From Methyloprofundus sp. (GTDB lineage: Bacteria; Pseudomonadota; Gammaproteobacteria; Methylococcales; Methylomonadaceae): DNA of 33,492 nt. The stretch covers positions 10,370 through 43,861 of the forward strand of contig JAQRMR010000038.1 in the NCBI GenBank assembly GCA_028599115.1. Reading direction: 5' to 3'. The notes under the pieces were generated by a model. That model was not told where the DNA came from. It was given only the letters and a program-made list of their open reading frames with translations, and made no database searches. Made by a program: the position numbers and the translations under genes. Below are positions 27,411 through 33,492 of this stretch, piece after piece (positions within the stretch are counted from its first letter, which is position 1; each line of letters starts with the position of its first letter).

Positions 27411-29402
27411 CTAAGCAATAGAAACTTGGTTACGTCCTTTCTTTTTTGATGCATACATCGCCATATCTGCTGCTTCGATCATTTGTTCATAAGTAGCATA
27501 ACTAGGCTTATAAAAACTAACACCAATACTAACGGTTAATGCATGGCCCTCAAAACGCTGACTTAATATTTTACCTTTACGTTCAATTTCCTTTCTAATT
27601 CTTTCCGCATAAATCGCCGCTCCCTTGATATGCGTATCACGTAAAATAAAAACAAACTCTTCACCACCATAGCGGCCAATAAAATCTTGAGGCCTAGTTA
27701 ATGATTGCATAATTTGAGCAACAATTTTTAAAGCGTCATCCCCTGCTTGATGCCCACAGGTATCATTAAATTTTTTAAAGTGATCTATATCCATAAACCC
27801 TATGGCAACTTTTCCTAACTCTTTAACTGGCAACTGGAATACATCAGTCAGATAGTTTAAGACCATACGTTTATTCATAAGGTTAGTTAAAGGATCTAAC
27901 TCTGCCCTTTGCTTCTCTAGCTCAAACTTTTTAGCATTGGTTAGCGCAACCCCTAACTCATGAATAATAGGTCCTACCTGCTTAATAGAGCTTTCCTTGA
28001 TAGCTTCTTTAGTGTCGAAATTATCTGCATAAAACAAAGCTATCAACCGGTTATCACTTAAAATTGGCATCAATAAGAATTCATCCACCTGAAATTGTTG
28101 CAGGATACTGAGTTCACCTTCAGATTGTTGATTAATAATTAAAGCCTTTCGCTCGCGCAAACTTTGCAAAACAGTACGGTTTAAGCTTTCAACTTTCACA
28201 TTAAAATGTGAAAGTATTTCTTTATCAAATGATTTAGGTAATGCGTTTGCAACCACTAAACAGCGCTGCTTTAAATCAATATTAAGCATAATTAGTCGAT
28301 CAAAAGAAAAATCTTGCTGAATAGCTGCTAATGTCCATGGAATAATTTCTTCAGGAATCAAACTTTTATGTGGCGTGGTTAAACTGCTTAACGATATATT
28401 ATTGGGTAGTGCATCAACTGTTTCAGTTGTACTGCCTTGTCGATTTAAAAATAGTGTTGTTTGCACTAAAGTAGCACGTAGCTCAATTAAACTTGGAAAA
28501 TTTATTCCATAAACCCCCCCTGTCTTCTGCATTTCAGCATCAACTTCACTTAATAAGCGCTCAATATCTAATGTTTCAAAGGCAACATGTTTTAAAACTT
28601 CAGGGGCTAAATCGGGGGTACTATTTGATGAGATAGAGCCAATACCATGCATCCAAGCAATATAATTAGCAATACTGACAATAGCAATATCTTCTTTATG
28701 GCTATAAAACTCGCTATTTTCGTCAGGAAAATCATGATGACAATAAACAACAGCTCTAATTCGTTCTGGAATATCCCACTGCTGGCAAATAACATAGCCA
28801 ATATCCGCATGGCTCAAACCAAAAAAATCATGCTCACTTTTTATAGAGACTTGCTCCTCGCTTTGGCTAGCGAAAATAAAATCGCTATAACTTACTTTCC
28901 CATGTGATTCTAAGACAACTTTACCAATATCATGCATTAAGCCTGCACTATAAATCAGATCAGGATCATCATGGCCTAAAGCATCGGCAATCGCTCGCCC
29001 AAGTGAAGCAACAAACAAACAGTGCTGCCAAAAGAATAATTGATCAAATTGTTGATTCGCTTTAGGCTGAAAAAGCTTATTATAAAACAATTGGTCTAAC
29101 GCTATTTTACGCACAGCAGAAAAGCCGAGCATATTAACAGCACGATGCAAAGATGTTACTTCTTCTGGTAAAGGGAATGCCGATGAATTAACTTGCCCTA
29201 AAATTTTAGCCGCCAAGATTGGCTCTGTTTCTATTAATTTAGATAAATCAGATACTTGGGTAACCTTATCATCGCTGGTTAAACGTAGTATTTTAAGTGC
29301 AACAGCAGGGATAACTTCTAGGTTCTCAGCAGACTCTTTTAATATGTTTTTTGTCGCTAGCTCGATACTAGAAATCGTATTTTTCGTCTCTGAATCAGTC
29401 AT
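27411..29402 (-). CDS. HDOD-GAF-GGDEF diguanylate cyclase
   Basis: 663 residues. The HDOD domain (~25-230) keeps an HD-type dyad, His157-Asp158 (GLMHDIGKVV). A GAF-like domain (~345-480) ends in LIALFYAD. The GGDEF domain (~495-660) has an intact GGEEF motif (579-583), the D-x-D of MDIDHFK and an RxxD inhibitory site, Arg570-Pro-Gln-Asp573, five residues upstream. It should synthesise c-di-GMP with product feedback. It is cytoplasmic. Compared with the HDOD-GAF protein at 13899-15311 it shares HDOD and GAF and adds the cyclase, as if the two were related by duplication. It is a single gene with a 218-base gap to the kinase gene upstream. An A+T-rich TATAAT-like stretch precedes the start; no strong promoter pair was confirmed. 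Confidence 0.94.
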   Translation of the reverse strand: MTDSETKNTISSIELATKNILKESAENLEVIPAVALKILRLTSDDKVTQVSDLSKLIETEPILAAKILGQVNSSAFPLPEEVTSLHRAVNMLGFSAVRKIALDQLFYNKLFQPKANQQFDQLFFWQHCLFVASLGRAIADALGHDDPDLIYSAGLMHDIGKVVLESHGKVSYSDFIFASQSEEQVSIKSEHDFFGLSHADIGYVICQQWDIPERIRAVVYCHHDFPDENSEFYSHKEDIAIVSIANYIAWMHGIGSISSNSTPDLAPEVLKHVAFETLDIERLLSEVDAEMQKTGGVYGINFPSLIELRATLVQTTLFLNRQGSTTETVDALPNNISLSSLTTPHKSLIPEEIIPWTLAAIQQDFSFDRLIMLNIDLKQRCLVVANALPKSFDKEILSHFNVKVESLNRTVLQSLRERKALIINQQSEGELSILQQFQVDEFLLMPILSDNRLIALFYADNFDTKEAIKESSIKQVGPIIHELGVALTNAKKFELEKQRAELDPLTNLMNKRMVLNYLTDVFQLPVKELGKVAIGFMDIDHFKKFNDTCGHQAGDDALKIVAQIMQSLTRPQDFIGRYGGEEFVFILRDTHIKGAAIYAERIRKEIERKGKILSQRFEGHALTVSIGVSFYKPSYATYEQMIEAADMAMYASKKKGRNQVSIA

Positions 29403-29620
29403 GAAAAAAGTTTATTATATATAAATAGAGTATTACACTTTGTTCCAAAAGTTATTACTTACCAGCTTCACATTTTCCTTATTACCTAGAAAAATAGATC
29501 AGCAAAACTTTTAGTACTGAGTAATAAAAAAGAAATAGCTATTGTAAAAACAACAACGACTTCAAGTACTTTATTTATTATAACGAATTAATTCAAAAAA
29601 GCAGAATAACCCTCACGTTA

Positions 29621-31354
29621 TTATCCAAAAATGATATAAGCCCAATAAATATTTAACATAAATAAAAAGCCACTCAGTAATTTCCAAAAAATAATTGGGT
29701 TACGCTCCATTAAAGGGGCACGAGAACTATTCGTTAAAAAATGTGGGTTCGGATGGTTTAAATCATATAGAAACTCTGATAATTCATCATAACGTGTCTG
29801 CATTGCTATAGATGTTGCTTTTTTTAGCGCGCCATCTACCCACTCTGGAACCATTGCATTATGGTGGAAACTAGAGATATAACTTAACTTAGCTAAGTTC
29901 ATTTTATTAGGTTTCTCAGGAAACTCACCATAAGGTAGAGAACCATTAATCATTTCATAACAAATGACCCCTACGGAAAATAAATCTGATTTTATATTAG
30001 CCCTCAGTCCTAAATGATACTCTGGGGCTGTATAGTTAAGTGTGCCTAAAACATTTTCTTCCGCTAAACCACCTACCGGGCCAATTTCAGTAATTCCGGC
30101 TATTTTGACAGAACCAAAATCAATAATTTTCACCACACCTTGTTTATCTAACATAATATTTTCAGGTTTTAAATCCTGATGCAACATTTCCATACGATGG
30201 AAAGCACGCAGACCTTTAATCACTTGTCCTGCAATCGCTCTAACATCCCTAATAAGAGGGCTAGGGTTACTCTCAATCCACTCCCGAATCGTTTGCCCTT
30301 CTATGTACTCAGTCACATAATAAATGCAGCTTTTTTTCCGGTCTGAATCTAACACTTTTAATACATTATCATGGTGGATGCGCTTACCCGCCCATTCTTC
30401 ATGCAAAAAATGCTCGATATAATGCGTATCATCTTCATACAAAATAGAAGGTGTTTTCAAAATCACCCGTTGATTCGTTTGAGTATCAAAAGCCCGATAA
30501 ATTTGTGTGCGTTTACTCGCGTGCAACTCCGCTTCAATTTTATAGCCATCTAGTATCATGCCTACTTCTAAAGGCGGAGGAAAAGGTAAATTAGCAGAAC
30601 GCCGTAACACCTCATCTTCTTTTGCTAAGGGTAATTCATCTACCTGAAGAATTTGGCAGCTTAAATTATCATCACTTTTATTATCACTTGCCTGCTGCAC
30701 AATTTCTTCAGCTAAAACATTAAAGTCTTTTGCTGATTGCAGACTTTCCTTAAGAAATTTTTCAGAAATAAAATCATGCACCCCATCGGTACTCATAAAA
30801 AAAACATCCCCTACTTCTAAAGGAGTTTCTTTGTAATCAACCTCTAACCGCGGCTCTATTCCCATAGCCCTGTTCAGGTAATTCTTTTCTTCAGAAACCC
30901 AAACACGATGATCGCGAGTCATTTGCTCTAAGTTACCTTGTCTTAGCCGATAAATGCGCGAATCACCAATATGAAAAATATAGGCTGTCGTCGATTTAAG
31001 CACCATAAGACTTAAGGTACTCACCATGCCCTTTGCTGAATCATAGCGTTTTTGGCCTTGGCTATATAACCAAGAGTTAGTCGCAGATAAAATCTTCTGA
31101 CCAGCTTGTTTAACCGACCAAGAATCAGGCGTACTGTAATAATCACTTAAAAAACTAGCCACACAGCAATGGCTCGCTTCATGCCCCGCATCACTACCAC
31201 TCATACCGTCAGCAATCGCAACAGCAATACCTTTATGCATTAATTGCGTAGTTTCAGGGATTTTTGCACCGACGAAATCTTCATTCCGCTCTTTTACTCC
31301 TTGAATACTGCAAAAACCCATTGATACTTTAAGTGTACGATTTTCCATGCTCAT
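29621..31354 (-). CDS. PP2C phosphatase - Ser/Thr kinase fusion with C-terminal membrane anchor
   Basis: 577 residues from the chosen ATG. The PP2C domain (~8-238) has Glu25-Asp26 (RNED), Asp49-Gly50 (ADGM), GDSR (130-133), Asp189 and SDDN (227-230). The Hanks-type kinase (~266-535) has Lys300, HQDLKPEN (392-399) and DFG (412-414), but its glycine loop is degenerate (ELHASKRTQIY). One hydrophobic segment at ~552-576 anchors it in the membrane. The frame extends 15 codons upstream to 31399, but the purine-rich GAGGAAACAAAGAGA just before 31354 favours the inner start. It lies downstream of the nitrate transporter on the same strand. The same pairing occurs in Pseudomonas between nirB and nasA, so a role in nitrate assimilation is likely; substrates are unknown. 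Confidence 0.92.
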   Translation of the reverse strand: MSMENRTLKVSMGFCSIQGVKERNEDFVGAKIPETTQLMHKGIAVAIADGMSGSDAGHEASHCCVASFLSDYYSTPDSWSVKQAGQKILSATNSWLYSQGQKRYDSAKGMVSTLSLMVLKSTTAYIFHIGDSRIYRLRQGNLEQMTRDHRVWVSEEKNYLNRAMGIEPRLEVDYKETPLEVGDVFFMSTDGVHDFISEKFLKESLQSAKDFNVLAEEIVQQASDNKSDDNLSCQILQVDELPLAKEDEVLRRSANLPFPPPLEVGMILDGYKIEAELHASKRTQIYRAFDTQTNQRVILKTPSILYEDDTHYIEHFLHEEWAGKRIHHDNVLKVLDSDRKKSCIYYVTEYIEGQTIREWIESNPSPLIRDVRAIAGQVIKGLRAFHRMEMLHQDLKPENIMLDKQGVVKIIDFGSVKIAGITEIGPVGGLAEENVLGTLNYTAPEYHLGLRANIKSDLFSVGVICYEMINGSLPYGEFPEKPNKMNLAKLSYISSFHHNAMVPEWVDGALKKATSIAMQTRYDELSEFLYDLNHPNPHFLTNSSRAPLMERNPIIFWKLLSGFLFMLNIYWAYIIFG

Positions 31355-31532
31355 ATTCTCTTTGTTTCCTCGCTTGTTACTTAAGGAAGCTCTAATCAAG
31401 TCCGATTATTTTTAACTTGCTAAAACAGCCGCGTGTTCCACGAAAATCGACCGTTTTTTTCTGCGCTTTGTCTAATCAACTTAATCATAAATCCCTTAAC
31501 AAACGAGGAAAGTTTTCTATCAATGATAAGGT

Positions 31533-33011
31533 TTAGTCCAGTTCAATCATTTCTACTGAACCATCCTCCTGAACTTCTACCATATGCCCTTTAGGCTCTT
31601 CAATAAATTGTACAGCGATTAAAACAAATAATGCACCGCCTGAAATCACCATAAAAAATACAGAAGGTGAAACAAAAGAAAGCACAGTTAAGAACAATAC
31701 CGCACCAACATTACCGTATGCACCAACCATACCAGCAATTTGCCCAGTCATTCTACGTTTGATTAATGGCACCATGGCAAACACCGCACCCTCTCCAGCT
31801 TGTACAAAAAAAGAACAAGCCATCGTTAAAATAATAACGATATAAATAGGCCACTCTGGCGTAATTAAAGACAAAATATAATAACCAACCGCCAAACCGA
31901 TAATAAAAATAGATAAAGATAGTTTACGCCCAAATTTATCACTGATATAACCGCCGCCAGGACGAGCGATCAAATTCATAAAAGCAAATCCTGCCGCAGA
32001 AAAACCTGCTTGTACAACAGTGATCCCTTGTGATTCATGAAAAGTATCATAAAAGAACAAAGGTAGCATAGAGACAACAGCAAGCTCTGATCCAAAGGTA
32101 ATTAAATAAGCTAAATCTAAAATAGCCACTTGCTTGAATTTATATTGATGAATTTCATCAATCGGTTGCGTTAAATTTTCTTCATTAATCGTGATGATTT
32201 TATAAACATTAAAGAAAAATAGTACCCAAATAGCGATGTAAATACAGATTGAAGCAACTCCAGATAGTAGACTCACACCCGATGGAGATAACTTCCATGT
32301 CAGTAAAGTCAACGTTGCATACAGTGGAATTGTCATCAGCACATAAAAGAATAAATCTCTAATACTCGTTACTTCCATTGCTCCCGCTTTTTTAGGCTTA
32401 AAATAAGTAGAGCCTTTAGGGGTATCTGTTACGCTAAAAAAGTAAATAACCGAATAAATAAGAGCAATAACTCCAGTTGATGCAATTGCATAACGCCAAC
32501 CTTCATCTCCCCCATAAAGTAGCGCTATCGTCGGCAAACTCATCGCAGCTGCCGCTGAACCAAAGTTACCCCAGCCTCCGTAAATACCTTCCGCAATACC
32601 TACTTGCTTAGCCGGGAACCACTCACCTACCATGCGGATGCCGATAACAAAACCTGCACCAATAAATCCAGATAAAAACCGAGCTAAAGCGAGCTGCTCA
32701 AAACTACTCGCAAAAGCGAACATAAAAGTTGGCACACTACCTAATGCCAATAAAATAGAAAAGGTACGTTTCGGACCAAATTTATCAACCAGAATTCCAA
32801 TAATAATTCTTGCTGGAATCGTTAAAGCAACATTTAAAATTAAAATAGTTTTAATTTCTGATTTGCTCATGCCTAATGTTTCAGCAATAGCTAACATAAG
32901 AGGGGCATGACTAAACCAAACGACAAACGTAATAAAAAATGCCAGCCATGTGGTGTGCAAAATTTTCATCTTTCCTGAGAAAGAAAAAAAGTTTAATGAT
33001 TGAGAGCTCAT
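31533..33011 (-). CDS. NarK/NasA-family nitrate/nitrite transporter (MFS)
   Basis: 492 residues with about 12 membrane segments. Nitrate-family hallmarks are the Gly-rich [25 protein letters not shown] stretch around residues 130-150 and MFS loop motif [11 protein letters not shown]. The second half repeats it with [15 protein letters not shown] central cytoplasmic loop links the two halves. It imports nitrate across the inner membrane, probably for assimilation, given the adjacent PP2C-kinase fusion. A ribosome site AGGA lies 6 bases before the ATG. A possible sigma-54-like box lies upstream. Whether it is a proton symporter or an exchanger cannot be told from the sequence. Reductase genes are not in the window. 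Confidence 0.93.
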   Translation of the reverse strand: MSSQSLNFFSFSGKMKILHTTWLAFFITFVVWFSHAPLMLAIAETLGMSKSEIKTILILNVALTIPARIIIGILVDKFGPKRTFSILLALGSVPTFMFAFASSFEQLALARFLSGFIGAGFVIGIRMVGEWFPAKQVGIAEGIYGGWGNFGSAAAAMSLPTIALLYGGDEGWRYAIASTGVIALIYSVIYFFSVTDTPKGSTYFKPKKAGAMEVTSIRDLFFYVLMTIPLYATLTLLTWKLSPSGVSLLSGVASICIYIAIWVLFFFNVYKIITINEENLTQPIDEIHQYKFKQVAILDLAYLITFGSELAVVSMLPLFFYDTFHESQGITVVQAGFSAAGFAFMNLIARPGGGYISDKFGRKLSLSIFIIGLAVGYYILSLITPEWPIYIVIILTMACSFFVQAGEGAVFAMVPLIKRRMTGQIAGMVGAYGNVGAVLFLTVLSFVSPSVFFMVISGGALFVLIAVQFIEEPKGHMVEVQEDGSVEMIELD

Positions 33012-33056
33012 TTTCGTCCTAATTAAATTATTAAGTGATTATTAATAATATTAATT

Positions 33057-33076
33057 CAATACACTTTTTATGCCAA
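33057..33076 (-). promoter_or_regulatory. Weak sigma-54-like element upstream of the nitrate transporter
   Basis: On the minus strand the sequence TTGGCATAAAAAGTGTATTG carries GG and, ten bases later, GT where the -12 element should read GC. The spacing fits the sigma-54 class, and NtrC/sigma-54 control of nitrate uptake is common. It ends about 45 bases before the start codon. The imperfect -12 makes this a weak call. Confidence 0.22.
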
Positions 33077-33249
33077 ATATACAAGCAGTTGATTTTATTT
33101 GATAAAATTAATAAATGAGCCTATAAAAAAATATTTCGCACCAATTCAGTGCTAATACCGCATAACGTGCGATAATCTTCTGCAGCTACTCAGATCTTTC
33201 TTGTTTATGTTAAGGGATAACACTTCAAGAAGCATCATGAGCTATTTAT

Positions 33250-33330
33250 AAGGCAAGCTACTAAGTATTTACTCAAGTCACTACCTAAGGTGGTGGCTAT
33301 ACAAAACTGATTATAAGTTGCCTTTTTTTT
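33250..33330 (+). ncRNA. Candidate structured RNA ending in a T run
   Basis: AAGGCAA (33250-33256) pairs with TTGCCTT (33318-33324), which runs into eight T residues (33323-33330). Inside, a 10-bp stem (33276-33285 with 33289-33298, two G-T wobbles, TAA loop) forms a strong hairpin. The region lies in the 359-base gene-free gap 33012-33370, upstream of a small membrane protein gene. It could be a leader attenuator or a small RNA. The rest of that gap shows no gene. Confidence 0.3.
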
Positions 33331-33370
33331 AACAGCACCAAAATATTAGCCCCCTACTTCTTACAGAAAT

Positions 33371-33492
33371 ATGCTTGAGCCTGTTGCCCTAAAAGATTTC
33401 TTTATTACTTTTTTTTCCTCCGCTTTAATTATCATGGCTGGAGCCAGTTATGCCTTGCTGTTTGCATGGTCTAAAGTAAAACCTAAGTTAAG
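33371..33492 (+). CDS. N-terminal part of a small membrane protein, cut by the window end
   Basis: ATG at 33371 opens 40 codons without a stop to the window edge: MLEPVALKDFFITFFSS..., then a hydrophobic helix (~residues 13-37, SALIIMAGASYALLFAW) and a basic SKVKPK stretch after it. The protein looks like a membrane protein with an N-terminal anchor. I do not recognise the family. No clear Shine-Dalgarno precedes the ATG (CTTACAGAAAT), so the start is provisional. It is divergent from the nitrate transporter. Confidence 0.55.
   Translation, partial: MLEPVALKDFFITFFSSALIIMAGASYALLFAWSKVKPKL

Noticed and set aside
31355-31399. Longer start for the PP2C-kinase gene
   Set aside because: A purine-rich ribosome site lies directly before the inner ATG at 31354, and the extra 15 residues precede the PP2C domain without function.
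33151-33168. Exact 18-base match, by memory, to a segment of E. coli 16S rRNA (GCTAATACCGCATAACGT)
   Set aside because: Flanking bases show no rRNA similarity and there is no rRNA structure around it. It is a chance match or a tiny relic, not an rRNA gene.
1-33492. CRISPR arrays, tRNA genes or prophage genes
   Set aside because: No regularly spaced direct repeats, cloverleaf-like segments, or integrase, capsid or tail proteins were seen.

Overview
The window (about 33.5 kb, moderately A+T-rich) looks like a chromosomal segment of a gammaproteobacterium. The evidence is the gene orders pepA-holC-valS and pilB-pilC-pilD-coaE-zapD, the presence of chorismate lyase (UbiC) and ZapD, and a nitrate transporter next to a PP2C/Ser-Thr kinase fusion, an arrangement known from Pseudomonas. 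The overall style would fit an aerobic marine or methanotroph-like lineage, but nothing here proves the genus.

Layout. Positions 1-396 are non-coding. They hold a small MITE-like element (185-307) with 16-bp perfect terminal inverted repeats, an 8-bp direct repeat on both sides and a long internal palindrome. A small membrane protein follows (397-840), then, convergent to it, a REC-REC-PAS-GGDEF-EAL c-di-GMP protein (854-3304). A minus-strand operon (6808 down to 3443) encodes a lipid-transport ABC system: STAS-permease, ATPase, MCE protein and auxiliary lipoprotein. Divergent from it is pepA-holC, then an inserted two-gene cassette (8958-10961), then valS. The cassette pairs an AAA ATPase with a DUF4435/Toprim-like protein and resembles the PARIS anti-phage system (AriA/AriB).

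From 13899 to 20127 lies a signalling pair (HDOD-GAF protein and dual receiver) directly upstream of the type IV pilus genes pilB, pilC and pilD. After it come coaE, zapD, recG and ubiC, a tightly packed housekeeping run with short overlaps, and a 980-residue DUF748/AsmA-like envelope protein. On the minus strand are an HDOD-GAF-GGDEF diguanylate cyclase (27411-29402), a PP2C phosphatase-kinase-TM fusion (29621-31354) and a NarK/NasA-family nitrate transporter (31533-33011). The last 480 bases carry a possible structured RNA and the start of a small membrane protein cut by the window edge.

How the parts fit together. Three multi-domain regulators (c-di-GMP synthesis or hydrolysis, HDOD) and a dual receiver surround the pilus genes. 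Two unlinked proteins share an unusual degenerate receiver in which Ala replaces the phospho-accepting Asp inside the same S-A-x-Y-L-x-D-M-x-G-T-E-L block, which suggests one regulatory network. The most notable accessory element is the PARIS-like cassette, placed inside an otherwise conserved aminopeptidase/polymerase/tRNA-synthetase operon.
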